Below are positions 6,889 through 15,891 of a stretch of DNA of 45,777 nt, one piece after another. The position numbers and the translations under genes were made by a program. The stretch is from Desulfovibrio sp. (GTDB lineage: Bacteria > Desulfobacterota > Desulfovibrionia > Desulfovibrionales > Desulfovibrionaceae): positions 1-45,777 of the forward strand of contig JAISTW010000067.1 of the NCBI GenBank assembly GCA_031272405.1. Direction: 5' to 3'. The notes beneath the pieces were generated by a model. The model did no database searches and was not told the origin of the DNA. It was given only the letters and a program-made list of their open reading frames with translations. Numbering within the stretch: position 1 is the stretch's first letter; each line of letters opens with the position of its first letter.

Positions 6889-8544
6889 ATGCGCGCCACG
6901 GAAAACCTGCGCAACGCCCTCAAGAAAATACTGGACGAAGAAGGTCTTGTCTGGCCCGCCAAAACGGTTATCGAACCGCCTAGGGACGCCGGGTTCGGCG
7001 ACCTTTCCGTCAATGCGGCCATGTTGCTGGCCCGGGAAGCCAGAGTTCCGCCGCGCGAGCTGGCGCAAAAGTTCGCCCGTGCTCTGAAGGAACGCTGCCC
7101 GGATGTGGAAAATGCGGAAGCCGCAGGACAGGGCTTTTGCAACGTGACCTTTGCCCCGGCTTTCTGGCGCAAGGTCGTGCTTGACGTCGAATCCGCCAAA
7201 GATGCCTATGGGACGGGCACGCTCGGCGGCGGAAACAAAGTTTTGCTGGAATACGTTTCCGCCAACCCCACAGGTCCGCTGCACATAGGACACGGCCGCG
7301 GCGCCGCCGTGGGCGACAGTCTGGCCAGGTTGCTGCGCAAGACGGGATACGACGTGCAAACCGAATACTACATCAACGACGCCGGACGGCAGATGCGCCT
7401 GCTGGGCCTGTCCGTCTGGCTTGCCGTCCGGGAACTGGCCGGACGCCCGGCAGAGAAGCCGGAAGAATATTACAGGGGTGCCTATATCGCCGACATAGCG
7501 CGTGAAATGCTTGACGCCGCGCCGGATCTGGCCGACCTGCCGCAGGAGGAGGGGGCGGAGCGTTGCCGACAATGGGCCGGCGGAAAAATTCTCGACGGCA
7601 TCAAGGAGGATCTGCAACGCTTCAGGGTTGAGCATGAGGTCTGGTTTTCGGAAAAATCCCTGCTGGACGACGGGGCGGTTGACGCCGGTTTCGCCGCGCT
7701 GACCAGGGCCGGCTACACGTTCAGCGATGAGGGGGCGTTCTGGTTCGCCACATCGCGTCTGGGGGACGACAGGGACCGGGTTCTCAAAAAATCCGACGGC
7801 AACCTGACCTATTTCGCCACGGACATAGCCTATCACCACAACAAATACAAACGCGGCTACACGCGGCTGATAGACGTGTGGGGGGCCGACCACCACGGCT
7901 ATATCCCGCGTATGCGCGCTGCCGTCGCGGCCATGGGTGAAGCCCCGGAAAGCTTTGACGTGGTGCTGATCCAGCTTGTGACCCTGCTCAGGGACGGCAA
8001 GCCTGTCGGCATGTCCACGCGGGCCGGAACGTTTGTGACTCTGGCCGAAGTGATGGATGAAGTGGGGGAGGACGCCGCGCGCTTCATGTTCCTTTCACGC
8101 AAAAGCGACAGCCCGCTGGATTTTGATCTGGAACTGGTCAAAAAACGCACCCTGGACAATCCGGTCTATTATGTGCAGTATGCCCATGCCCGCGTATGCG
8201 CCGTGCTGCGCCGCGCTTCCGAACGGGGAGTCGTCCCCGGCGAAAACACGGAGCCGGCCCTTCTTGAATATCTGGATACGCCGGAGGATATGGGACTTTT
8301 ACGCAAAATCGCCGTCTTCGAAGATGTGCTTGCTCAGGCCTCGCGTTATCTCGCCCCGCACCATGTCAGCGTGTACCTGATGGAACTGGCGGGACTTCTG
8401 CACAGTTATTACGCCAAACAGCAGGTGCTGTTGACGGACGACCCCGAACGCTCCTTGGCGCGGCTGGCGCTCATGAGGGCCGTGGGACAAACATTGCGCA
8501 ACGGCCTCGACATTCTGGGCGTGAGCGCCCCGGAAACCATGTGA
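6889..8544 (+). CDS. argS: Arginyl-tRNA synthetase
   Basis: This class I aminoacyl-tRNA synthetase charges tRNA-Arg. The 551-residue length is typical. It carries the N-terminal additional tRNA-recognition domain, the HIGH motif as HIGH (132-135) within ANPTGPLHIGHGRG, and a KMSKS-loop equivalent around GMSTRAGTF (canonical KMSKS is absent, as in many ArgRS). A C-terminal anticodon-binding helical domain reads YVQYAHARVCAVLRR. It follows fabD by 15 bases with a GGGGAGA ribosome site and leads by 24 bases into the SPOR gene, so the genes are co-transcribed. Confidence 0.96.
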   Translation: MRATENLRNALKKILDEEGLVWPAKTVIEPPRDAGFGDLSVNAAMLLAREARVPPRELAQKFARALKERCPDVENAEAAGQGFCNVTFAPAFWRKVVLDVESAKDAYGTGTLGGGNKVLLEYVSANPTGPLHIGHGRGAAVGDSLARLLRKTGYDVQTEYYINDAGRQMRLLGLSVWLAVRELAGRPAEKPEEYYRGAYIADIAREMLDAAPDLADLPQEEGAERCRQWAGGKILDGIKEDLQRFRVEHEVWFSEKSLLDDGAVDAGFAALTRAGYTFSDEGAFWFATSRLGDDRDRVLKKSDGNLTYFATDIAYHHNKYKRGYTRLIDVWGADHHGYIPRMRAAVAAMGEAPESFDVVLIQLVTLLRDGKPVGMSTRAGTFVTLAEVMDEVGEDAARFMFLSRKSDSPLDFDLELVKKRTLDNPVYYVQYAHARVCAVLRRASERGVVPGENTEPALLEYLDTPEDMGLLRKIAVFEDVLAQASRYLAPHHVSVYLMELAGLLHSYYAKQQVLLTDDPERSLARLALMRAVGQTLRNGLDILGVSAPETM

Positions 8545-8568
8545 CATCTTGCTGGAGAAAATGTCGTC

Positions 8569-9372
8569 ATGCCTCAATCGTCGCGCAAAAGCCGCGCCAA
8601 AGCAAAAATCTCCGAAAAACCCCCTGAAAGGGCCGCCGCGCGAAAAAATCGTCTTACGCTCAGCCTTTCCAGGACGCTGGCTCTGATGTTGTGCCTTGTG
8701 TTCGCCGTGACGATCGCCTGGGCCTTTTTCATGGGCTACATGGTGGGCCGCGGACAAAATCCCGCGCAACGCGTGGAACAGATGACCGCTCTGCTTCACG
8801 ACGAAAAACCGGCCCCCGACATGGGACATGACGACGGAAACAATGCTCCCGCTACGAGCGCGAAAACAACCGGGGCGCCCCCGGACGGAATCGGCGGCGA
8901 AGCAATGCGGCAGGATGCGGCCGCTGATCCGGAAAACAGGGACAGAACGCGGGTTGAGGGACTCCCGGACACAGGGACAGACCGAAGCAAAGTCACAGAC
9001 GATAAACTTTCCGGGCCGCCGCTTGCCTTTGATCCCATGAATCCGCCGGCAGGCGCCGCCCTTGCCGCCTGGGGAGAAGGCGGGCCAAAGGCGAAGGCCG
9101 CTCCGCCGAAGGCGGAGGAGCGGTTCGATTGGGTTTTCCAAATGGCGGCGTTTCGCGATAAAACCGACGCGGACGCATTGCAGAAACGCCTGGAAAATGC
9201 CGGCTACAAGGCAGAGAGCCGCAGGAGCGGCAAGGTACGCCTGGTGCTGGTGCGCTTGCGCGGCGGCGAGACAGATGCCGCGCGTCTGCGCGATGAGGCG
9301 CGCAAACTCAAGCTGGATGCGCCCCTGCTTCAGTCCAAAAAACCGGTAATGGAAAAAAATGCCAAACGCTGA
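8569..9372 (+). CDS. Inner-membrane SPOR-domain protein
   Basis: The SPOR domain binds denuded peptidoglycan glycans at division sites. The 267-residue protein has a short basic cytoplasmic tail, one transmembrane helix (about 33-56), a long low-complexity periplasmic linker rich in Pro, Asp and Ala (about 70-180), and a C-terminal SPOR domain (about 185-260, beginning FDWVFQMAAFRDKTDAD). This is the FtsN/DedD-like layout. The next gene, mlaE, starts inside its last codons (14-base overlap), so translation is coupled. Placement between argS and the mla genes suggests an envelope-maintenance operon. Confidence 0.85.
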   Translation: MPQSSRKSRAKAKISEKPPERAAARKNRLTLSLSRTLALMLCLVFAVTIAWAFFMGYMVGRGQNPAQRVEQMTALLHDEKPAPDMGHDDGNNAPATSAKTTGAPPDGIGGEAMRQDAAADPENRDRTRVEGLPDTGTDRSKVTDDKLSGPPLAFDPMNPPAGAALAAWGEGGPKAKAAPPKAEERFDWVFQMAAFRDKTDADALQKRLENAGYKAESRRSGKVRLVLVRLRGGETDAARLRDEARKLKLDAPLLQSKKPVMEKNAKR

Positions 9373-10174
9373 AAAAACTGAAACGGGAATGCGCGCCATC
9401 CTCGCGGCTGCAAGCCGATGGGGCCTTGACTGCCTCCGTTGCGTCGGGGAAACGACGCTCTTCATGCTCGCCGGCCTGAAGCGCATTTTCTCCGACATCA
9501 GAATTTTCCGGCGCACCATCCAGCAACTTTACGTCATCGGCTACAAATCCCTGTTCGTCATTCTTCTGATCGGCATCTTTTGCGGCATGGTGCTGGGCCT
9601 GCAGGGCTATTACACGCTGGTGAAATTCGGCTCCGTCGGCATGCTCGGCTCCGCCGTCTCCCTTTCGCTGGTTCGTGAACTCGGCCCGGTGCTGACCGCC
9701 ATCATGCTCACCGGCAGGGCCGGCTCCTCCATGGCGGCCGAAATCGGCGTGATGCGCATCAGCGATCAGATTGACGCCCTGGAGGTCATGGACATAAATC
9801 CCCTGGCCTACCTGGTCAGCCCGCGCCTTCTGGCCTCAATGATTTCCTTCCCCCTGCTCACGGGGCTTTTCGACGTCATCGGCATCTTCGGCGGCTACCT
9901 GACAGGCGTGCTGATGCTTGACATCAACGAAGGCGCCTATTTTTACCGCATCGCCAATTCCGTCACCATGTCCGATCTGACGGGCGGTTTCGTGAAGGCT
10001 TTTGTTTTCGGGCTGCTGGTCACCACAATCTGTTGCCATCAGGGCTACAACACCCACCGCCGCCGCGACAGCGTCGGCCCGGAGGCCGTGGGCAACGCCA
10101 CAACTTCGGCGGTGGTGATTTCCTGTGTGTTGATTCTGGCCGCGGACTATGTGTTGACTTCGTTTTTATTGTGA
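9359..10174 (+). CDS. mlaE: MlaE-family lipid ABC transporter permease
   Basis: This is the integral membrane subunit of the MlaFED complex, which moves phospholipids between the inner membrane and the periplasmic MCE ring. The 271-residue protein shows the MlaE/permease family signature: LGPVLTAIMLTGRAGSSMAAEIG at about 107-129 (only its core is quoted by family), IDALEVMDINP (about 139-149), and five to six hydrophobic segments. The N-terminal extension of about 40 residues ahead of the first membrane segment is slightly long. It overlaps the SPOR gene by 14 bases and is followed after 21 bases by mlaF. Confidence 0.92.
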   Translation: MPNAEKTETGMRAILAAASRWGLDCLRCVGETTLFMLAGLKRIFSDIRIFRRTIQQLYVIGYKSLFVILLIGIFCGMVLGLQGYYTLVKFGSVGMLGSAVSLSLVRELGPVLTAIMLTGRAGSSMAAEIGVMRISDQIDALEVMDINPLAYLVSPRLLASMISFPLLTGLFDVIGIFGGYLTGVLMLDINEGAYFYRIANSVTMSDLTGGFVKAFVFGLLVTTICCHQGYNTHRRRDSVGPEAVGNATTSAVVISCVLILAADYVLTSFLL

Positions 10175-10195
10175 CTTTATGACGGACTGAACAGC

Positions 10196-11020
10196 ATGCA
10201 GACATCGCAAACGTGGGACATAGCGTTTTCGCACCTGGACGCCGGTTACGGCGAACATGCGGTGTTGCGCGACATCAGCGCCGTCCTGCCCGCCGGCAAA
10301 ATCTCCGTCATTCTCGGCGAGTCGGGGAGCGGCAAGTCAACGCTGCTCAAGCACATTATGGGGCTTTCCCGTCCCATGGGCGGGCAGGTGCACATTGCCG
10401 GACAGGACATCTTCGCCCTCGACGCGACCACGTTCCGACGCCTGCGCCGTCACATGGGAGTGCTCTTCCAGGACGGCGCGCTGCTCGGCGCGCTGGATCT
10501 GGTCGAAAACGTGGCCCTGCCCCTGAGCGAACACCTGTCCCTGTCCCCAAAGCTGCTCAGGGAAGCGGCTCTGCGCGTGCTGGATATGGTTGGGCTTGAG
10601 GAATTCGCGGACTATTACCCCAACCAGCTTTCCGGCGGCATGCGCAAGCGCGCGGGGTTGGCGCGGGCCATCATCGCGCAGCCGCGCATTCTGCTCTGCG
10701 ACGAACCGACCTCGGGGCTTGACCCGGTCACGGCCGCTAAAATGGACGAACTTTTGCTGTCCATGCACACGCAATTTCCCGAAATGACCATCGTCGTCGT
10801 CAGCCACGACCTCGCCAGCTTCAAGGCCGTTGCGGAACACGTTCTGGTCATCAGGGACAGCGGTCTGTGTTTCGTCGGCAGTCCGGCGGAGCTTTTGAAC
10901 AGCGCTGATCCGTATTTGCGTCAATTCCTGGAACGCCGCTCCGGGGACGCGGGGGTGGCGCGGCAAAGACCGATGAACGCCGGCGTGCAGGAAGCCCTGA
11001 CAAGATGGCTGGCTTCATGA
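10196..11020 (+). CDS. mlaF: MlaF-family lipid ABC transporter ATPase
   Basis: This is the ATPase powering MlaE. The 274-residue protein has the Walker A GESGSGKST (41-49), the Q-loop LFQDGALLGAL (about 90-100), the signature motif LSGGMRKRAGLARA (about 146-159), the Walker B ILLCDEPTSGLDPVTA (about 168-183) and the switch His in VVVSHDL. The GALLGAL text after the Q-loop is typical of MlaF/Mkl-type ATPases. There is no mlaB STAS gene next to it, unlike in Escherichia coli. Confidence 0.93.
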   Translation: MQTSQTWDIAFSHLDAGYGEHAVLRDISAVLPAGKISVILGESGSGKSTLLKHIMGLSRPMGGQVHIAGQDIFALDATTFRRLRRHMGVLFQDGALLGALDLVENVALPLSEHLSLSPKLLREAALRVLDMVGLEEFADYYPNQLSGGMRKRAGLARAIIAQPRILLCDEPTSGLDPVTAAKMDELLLSMHTQFPEMTIVVVSHDLASFKAVAEHVLVIRDSGLCFVGSPAELLNSADPYLRQFLERRSGDAGVARQRPMNAGVQEALTRWLAS

Positions 11021-11045
11021 AAAATCTTTGTTCGCGGTGCGCGGC

Positions 11046-11065
11046 GTTGATGAAAGTTGATGAAA
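11046..11065 (+). repeat. Tandem 10-bp repeat before mlaD
   Basis: GTTGATGAAA is repeated twice (11046-11055, 11056-11065) in the mlaF-mlaD gap, directly upstream of a predicted promoter. It could be an operator or a chance duplication. Confidence 0.4.
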
Positions 11066-11069
11066 GTTG

Positions 11070-11098
11070 TTGACAATTTTTCTTGCCCTGCATAACAA
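11070..11098 (+). promoter_or_regulatory. Predicted internal promoter for mlaD-mlaC-mlaA
   Basis: A consensus TTGACA (11070-11075), 17-base spacer and TAACAA (11093-11098) lie in the 118-base gap between mlaF and mlaD, the only sizeable gap in the mla operon. It would allow the periplasmic and outer-membrane parts to be made independently of mlaEF. Confidence 0.55.
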
Positions 11099-11138
11099 TC
11101 TTGAAGTGCAAGGGAGCGTCAAGCTGGAGTATTCACAG

Positions 11139-11588
11139 ATGTACCGTACCCGAGAAATTGCAGTCGGTTTTTTTATGCTTGTCGGACTTGCCTGCCTTAC
11201 CTGGCTTACGGTAAAGCTAGGCAAAATGGAATTCGTCTCCCAGGGAGGCTTTGAGCTTTCGGCGCGTTTTGACTCCGTATCAGGCTTGCGCGTGGGAGCG
11301 GATGTGGAAATGGCCGGCGTCCCGGTGGGCCGCGTGGTCGCCATTTCCCTGGATCCGGACCCCATGCGCGCGCAGGCCGTTGTGCGCCTGCGTTTGAGCA
11401 GGAATCTCCAACTTTCCGAAGACAGCATCGCCTCCATCAAAACAAGCGGCCTCATCGGAGACAAGTATATCAGCCTTTCCAGGGGGGGCGCGGAAAAGAC
11501 GCTGGGCTTCGGCGACACCATACAGGAGACGGAATCCTCTGTTGATCTGGAATCCCTTATAGGTAAATACGCATTTGGAGGTGTCTGA
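11139..11588 (+). CDS. mlaD: MlaD-type MCE-domain protein
   Basis: MlaD proteins form a hexameric ring on MlaE that holds lipid in the periplasm. The 149-residue protein has one N-terminal transmembrane anchor (about 7-26, VGFFMLVGLACLTWLTV) and a single MCE domain (about 38-118: ARFDSVSGLRVGADVEMAGVPVG and TSGLIGDKYISLS). I chose the ATG at 11139, with GGAG nine bases upstream, because MYRTREIAVG matches the usual MlaD start; an upstream in-frame ATG (11067) would lie inside the predicted promoter. The length is normal for single-domain MlaD. Confidence 0.92.
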   Translation: MYRTREIAVGFFMLVGLACLTWLTVKLGKMEFVSQGGFELSARFDSVSGLRVGADVEMAGVPVGRVVAISLDPDPMRAQAVVRLRLSRNLQLSEDSIASIKTSGLIGDKYISLSRGGAEKTLGFGDTIQETESSVDLESLIGKYAFGGV

Positions 11589-11590
11589 TC

Positions 11591-12232
11591 ATGCGCGTTG
11601 CCGTGTTTCGCCTTTTGCCGATTCTCGTCGCTTTTTTCCTCTGGTGCGGATTTTCTCAGGCGTCGGCCGCGGACAACTCCGCATCCGCGGCGCGTCGGGC
11701 TCTGGAAATTTCCACAGACCGCATTCTGACCTGCATCAAAAATCCCGATTACGTCAATCCGGTCACGCGTCCTCCGCTGCGCCGCCAGATTGAGGAAGAA
11801 GTGCTGCACATATTCGACTTCGCGGAATTTTCCTCGCGTACCGTGGGCCAACGCTGGCGCTCCTTCACGCCGGAGCAGCAGCAAAACTTCAGCGACGCAT
11901 TCGCCGATCTGCTCATCACCACCTATGTGAGCAAAATAGACGGCTATAACGGCGAGAATGTGGCCTATGCGGGTGAAACGGCCTCGGGCGACAAGGTGGA
12001 AGTCCGCACCGTCATCACCATGAAGGACGGCAAAAAGGTGCCGGTGTCCTACCGTATGCTCCCCAAGGGCAATGCCTGGCGCGTGTATGACGTGCTTATC
12101 GAAAACGTCAGCCTGGTCAAGAATTACCGCGACCAGTTCAAGGGCATTCTCAACAAGGACACGCCGGAGAGCCTCATTGAGAGGATCCGCAACAAAGTGA
12201 AGGAAGTGCGTCAACAGCATGCGACGAAATAA
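11591..12232 (+). CDS. mlaC: MlaC-family periplasmic phospholipid shuttle
   Basis: MlaC carries phospholipid between MlaA at the outer membrane and MlaFED at the inner membrane. The 213-residue protein has a cleavable signal peptide (to about residue 25, FSQASAAD). The mature protein has the MlaC/Ttg2D pattern of a helical N-half (FDFAEFSSRTVGQRWRSFTPEQQQNF, about 76-101) and a sheet C-half (VSYRMLPKGNAWRVYDVLIENVSLV). The start lies three bases after the mlaD stop and the end overlaps mlaA by 14 bases. Confidence 0.92.
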   Translation: MRVAVFRLLPILVAFFLWCGFSQASAADNSASAARRALEISTDRILTCIKNPDYVNPVTRPPLRRQIEEEVLHIFDFAEFSSRTVGQRWRSFTPEQQQNFSDAFADLLITTYVSKIDGYNGENVAYAGETASGDKVEVRTVITMKDGKKVPVSYRMLPKGNAWRVYDVLIENVSLVKNYRDQFKGILNKDTPESLIERIRNKVKEVRQQHATK

Positions 12233-13070
12233 TGGTGCACGCCGCGGGACGTCATTGCTCCCCCTGCTCTGTTGCCTGCTCTGTTCCGTTTGTTTCGCCC
12301 TTCCCACGACGGACGTCGCCGCGGCATCCGCAAAATCCGAAACTGCGCCCTCCACCCTGTACGTCAAGGGGGCGCCCATGGCGCCCGGAGCCATCACCGT
12401 GCATCCTGCCGGGCAAACGTCCAACTCCCTCGACGACTACGACGACGCAGCCGACGACGAGGTCATCGCCGATCCTTTGGAACCCTGGAACCGCTTCTGG
12501 TTCAGATTCAACAACTTTTTTTATCTCCATGTCGCCAAACCGGCATACCAGGGCTACGCCGCCATCACGCCGCCGCAGCTCCGCAGCGGATTTTCCAATT
12601 TTTTCCATAACTTGTGGTTTCCCGTGCGTTTTGTAAACAACATTCTCCAATTTCGTCTTTTTGAGGCGGGCGTGGAATTCGGCCGTTTTTTCATCAATAC
12701 GACCACCACCCTGGGTTTCGCCAACATCGCCAGGGACAAAAAAACCATAGTCCCTGTGGATCCGAGCGGGGAAGACTTTGGGCAAACCTTGGGCCGCTGG
12801 GGAATAGGACACGGTTTTTACATAGTCTGGCCCTTTATCGGCCCCTCATCGCCGCGCGACACGCTGGGCCGCATCGGAGACCTGTTCGCGGACCCGTTTT
12901 TCTATGTCAGCCCCTGGGAACTCGCCACCGGTTCCGAAATGTACCTGCGCTTCAACGATCTGGGCGAATTGCTGCCGCTCTACGAGGACATGCGCAGGGC
13001 GGCGGTTGACCCCTACATCGCCATGCGGCAGGCCTACGTCAATTACCGCCGCGTTCAGGTAAATCGGTAG
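12219..13070 (+). CDS. mlaA: MlaA/VacJ-family outer-membrane lipoprotein
   Basis: MlaA sits in the outer membrane and removes mislocalised phospholipids from the outer leaflet for retrograde transport. The 283-residue protein has a signal sequence with several Cys (LLPLLCCLLCS, about 14-24), one of which is probably the lipidation site. An acidic linker follows, then the VacJ domain from about residue 85 (DPLEPWNRFWFRFNNFF, then RSGFSNFFHNL, TLGFANIARD, EDFGQTLGRWG). With mlaE, F, D and C it makes a full Mla pathway in one operon. Confidence 0.92.
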   Translation: MRRNNGARRGTSLLPLLCCLLCSVCFALPTTDVAAASAKSETAPSTLYVKGAPMAPGAITVHPAGQTSNSLDDYDDAADDEVIADPLEPWNRFWFRFNNFFYLHVAKPAYQGYAAITPPQLRSGFSNFFHNLWFPVRFVNNILQFRLFEAGVEFGRFFINTTTTLGFANIARDKKTIVPVDPSGEDFGQTLGRWGIGHGFYIVWPFIGPSSPRDTLGRIGDLFADPFFYVSPWELATGSEMYLRFNDLGELLPLYEDMRRAAVDPYIAMRQAYVNYRRVQVNR

Positions 13071-13081
13071 CAGCGCGCGTC

Positions 13082-14056
13082 ATGCCGGATGCCCTGCTTG
13101 ACGTCGAACATCTCAGCGTCCGTTTCTTGGCGGACGGCAGACTGCTGCCCGCCGTCAACGACGTCAGCTTCACGCTGACGTCCGGTTCCGTGACCTGTCT
13201 TGTCGGCGAATCCGGCTGCGGCAAAACGCTGACAGCGCGCGCGGTGTTGAAGCTCCTGCCGGAAAACGCGACAGCGTCCGGAAAAATTCTCTTCCGGGGC
13301 GAAGACGTTCTTGCCCTGGGAGAAAAAGATTTGCTCCGCTTCCGCGGGGGACGCGCCGCCATGATTTTTCAGGAGCCCATGACTTCGCTCAACCCCGTGC
13401 TCAAGGTCGGGGAACAGGTTGCCGAACAGTTGCGCCGCCACCTCGGCCTCTCGGCCGCCACGGCGCGCCGCCGCGTCGAGGAGCTTTTCGCCGAAGTCGG
13501 CATCCCTTCGCCCGGTCTGCGGTATGACGATTACCCGCACCAACTGTCCGGCGGCATGCGCCAGCGGGTCATGATCGCCATGGCCCTTTCCTGCCGCCCG
13601 GAACTGCTCCTGGCCGACGAGCCGACCACAGCCCTTGACGCGACCATACAGGGCCAGATCCTGCGCCTTATCGTATCCCTGAGTCGGGAGCGGGACATGG
13701 CGGTGCTTTTCATTACCCACGATCTTGGCGTTGTGGCCCAGATCGCCGATTTTGTCGGAGTCATGTACGCCGGATGCCTTGTGGAACACGCGCCGGCCGA
13801 AGATTTTTTCTCCGGGCCGCGCCATCCCTACAGTCAGGGACTCCTCCATTCCGCGCCCGGCAGGCACTGCCTGCGCCTGAAGCGCATGCCGACCATTGAA
13901 GGAACCGTGCCCGCCCTGAAAGACATGCCCCCCGGTTGCCCCTTTCACCCGCGCTGTCCCAAATCCTCGCCCCAGTGCCGGGAAGCCGCGCCGCCCTGCG
14001 CCGCGACTGTGAACGGCATGGGAGGAGAGCACAAAACAGTCTGCTGGCATGTCTGA
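13082..14056 (+). CDS. OppD/DppD-type ABC transporter ATP-binding protein
   Basis: The 324-residue protein has Walker A GESGCGKT (about 42-49), Q-loop [12 protein letters not shown] (about 98-109), signature [12 protein letters not shown] (about 155-166), Walker [14 protein letters not shown] (about 177-189), and the C-terminal peptide/nickel-transporter extension with [11 protein letters not shown] (about 281-291) that holds a Cys cluster. The family energises uptake of peptides or nickel together with a second ATPase (OppF) and two permeases. None of those partners is adjacent: mlaA lies upstream and a YigZ gene overlaps downstream. The partner subunits must be encoded elsewhere, or the gene is an orphan. 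Confidence 0.85.
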   Translation: MPDALLDVEHLSVRFLADGRLLPAVNDVSFTLTSGSVTCLVGESGCGKTLTARAVLKLLPENATASGKILFRGEDVLALGEKDLLRFRGGRAAMIFQEPMTSLNPVLKVGEQVAEQLRRHLGLSAATARRRVEELFAEVGIPSPGLRYDDYPHQLSGGMRQRVMIAMALSCRPELLLADEPTTALDATIQGQILRLIVSLSRERDMAVLFITHDLGVVAQIADFVGVMYAGCLVEHAPAEDFFSGPRHPYSQGLLHSAPGRHCLRLKRMPTIEGTVPALKDMPPGCPFHPRCPKSSPQCREAAPPCAATVNGMGGEHKTVCWHV

Positions 14057-14684
14057 TTCCATCTATCCCATACCGGAGGCCGCGCCGGACGATCCCCACT
14101 GCTCCGAAATCGCCGTGCGCCGCAGCCGTTTTCTGGCGGCCTGCGCGCACACGCCCGATGCGGCTTCCGCACGGGCCTTTGTGGAGGAACGACGCGGCCT
14201 GCACCCTGAGGCCACGCACCATTGCTGGGCCTACGTGGCCGGTCCGCCCGGCGGCACGGCCCACATGGGCGCGTCTGACGACGGAGAACCCCACGGCACG
14301 GCCGGACGCCCCATGCTGAACATCTTGCTGCACTGCGGCGTGGGGGAACTCTGCGTGGTGGTGAGCCGATGGTTCGGCGGGGTCAAGCTGGGCACGGGCG
14401 GTCTGGCGCGGGCCTATCAGGAGGCGGTGCGCGAAAATCTGGCCGGCCTCTCCCTAACGGAACGCGCGCCCCTGACCCGTTTAAGCGCGCGCCTGGCCTA
14501 TGCCCATCTGGACGGCCTGTACCGTTTGCTGCCGCGTTTCAGGGCAAAAATCACCGCTCTGGAACACGGAACCGATGTCGCCGTGCGGCTTGCATTGCCT
14601 CGGACGCTGGGAGAGGAGTTCACACAGGCCGTCGCCGGGCTGACCAACGGCGCCGCGGTCTTGACGGCAGCACCTGACGAATGA
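14049..14684 (+). CDS. YigZ/IMPACT-family protein
   Basis: The 211-residue protein matches the YigZ family (N-terminal Impact domain plus C-terminal DUF1949-like domain), which is linked to translation stress but has no settled bacterial reaction. Recognisable blocks are SRFLAACAHT (about 26-35), ATHHCWAYVAG (about 55-65), SDDGEPHGTAGRPML (about 77-91) and VVSRWFGGVKLGTGGLARAY (about 106-125). The start overlaps the ABC ATPase gene by eight bases. The downstream neighbour is separated by about 160 bases with no clear terminator. Confidence 0.88.
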   Translation: MSDSIYPIPEAAPDDPHCSEIAVRRSRFLAACAHTPDAASARAFVEERRGLHPEATHHCWAYVAGPPGGTAHMGASDDGEPHGTAGRPMLNILLHCGVGELCVVVSRWFGGVKLGTGGLARAYQEAVRENLAGLSLTERAPLTRLSARLAYAHLDGLYRLLPRFRAKITALEHGTDVAVRLALPRTLGEEFTQAVAGLTNGAAVLTAAPDE

Positions 14685-14843
14685 CGGCGCAAACCCGCCT
14701 TGCGTGTCCCTTGGTCGTGATCGGCAGTCCGGGGAAGCCTTTTTCGCGGCCGGATAAAAAGCCGCTTTACGAAGCGCGCAAAACATCCTATGCTGTGCAA
14801 TGTCATTCGTTCAAACAGACATGGTGTTTGACGCAGGTGTTTC

Positions 14844-15854
14844 ATGAACCATCGAGAAATACTCGCCGGCCCTTTGAGCATAGCACTTCTTGCGACAGCG
14901 TTTTGCGTCTGGAGCGTTTTCGGCAACGACATCAATATATGCTCAAGTTCAGGCTGTTTCCTGTACCAGGATTTCACGCTCAACGGCGTCTCCCTGTGGT
15001 GGATCGGGGCAACGGTTTTCTCCGTTCTGGCCCTGTTGTCTCTGGTCGGCGCCGCGTCTCTGGGCAGGCTCGTGTCCGGCCTTGCCCTGTGCGGCGACAT
15101 TTGCCTGCTCCTGCTCATGGCCCTGACGGCGCCCTGCGTTAACTGCCTTATTGTCGCGCTGTTCTTCGCCGCTTCCTACATGACCTTCACCTACGCGGCT
15201 GAAAAGAGGTTCACGCGCACCGGCCGCCAGAACGGCAAAATACGAAACTCCGTGCTGCTCTGGCTCTGGCTCGCTCTTTTCACCATCAACATCGGCGCCA
15301 CAGTGCGCACCTTGGCCGGTCCCTGGCCCATCGTCGAAGCCGGCGACGAGGTGACGACGCGTCTGTTTTTCTCCCCCTCCTGCTCGAGCTGCCGGGAGGC
15401 TGTCGCCATTCTTTCCGGCCACGTGGAAGTGGCCTTTTACCCTGTGGCGGAAACGGAAAACGATCTCTATAAAATCGTAAAGATGCGCGAGTCGCTCGAT
15501 TCCGGCGAAAGCGTCATTGACGCTCTCAACGGGGCGCAGGAAATCCAGACGCCTGCGGGCGTGGCGGCCTACAGTCCGAAATTTCTTTTCCTGCGCTTCA
15601 AACTGTTGTGCAACAAGGCTCATGTTTACCTTGCCGGCTCACATGTCGTGCCGTTTTTCGAATACCGCGGTATGCCGACCATGCTCAAGCCTGACCGCGC
15701 CCAGCGGCAATCGCCCTCACTGTCCCAGCAGGGCAGGCGACAGGACAGGCAGAACATGACGACTCCGGTCAATGCCGCTCCCAACGCCTCCGATGATGTT
15801 CCCGTCTCGCCGCTTGTAGAGGGACGATGCGCGCCGAACGCTCCTTGCCCGTAA
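14844..15854 (+). CDS. Predicted VKOR-like membrane protein fused to a thioredoxin-like domain
   Basis: The 336-residue protein has about five transmembrane helices in its first 155 residues. Two cysteine pairs sit where VKOR proteins keep their redox centres: C33/C38 in the first external loop (NICSSSGC) and CxxC at 98-101 (APCVNC) at a membrane edge. From about residue 170 a soluble domain begins with RLFFSPSCSSCREAV, a thioredoxin-like strand and CxxC (180-183). Fused VKOR-thioredoxin proteins make disulfide bonds by passing electrons to quinone, so this could serve cytochrome and envelope protein folding. The last 60 residues are Pro/Asn/Gln-rich and look disordered. The VKOR assignment rests on Cys layout and topology and is not certain. 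Confidence 0.55.
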   Translation: MNHREILAGPLSIALLATAFCVWSVFGNDINICSSSGCFLYQDFTLNGVSLWWIGATVFSVLALLSLVGAASLGRLVSGLALCGDICLLLLMALTAPCVNCLIVALFFAASYMTFTYAAEKRFTRTGRQNGKIRNSVLLWLWLALFTINIGATVRTLAGPWPIVEAGDEVTTRLFFSPSCSSCREAVAILSGHVEVAFYPVAETENDLYKIVKMRESLDSGESVIDALNGAQEIQTPAGVAAYSPKFLFLRFKLLCNKAHVYLAGSHVVPFFEYRGMPTMLKPDRAQRQSPSLSQQGRRQDRQNMTTPVNAAPNASDDVPVSPLVEGRCAPNAPCP

Positions 15855-15891
15855 ATTCTGCCGACAAAAGCAAAAACTTGTTGGATTGGGC

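Noticed and set aside
5836..7896. 686-residue minus-strand frame
   Set aside because: Shadow of fabD and argS; no domain recognised.
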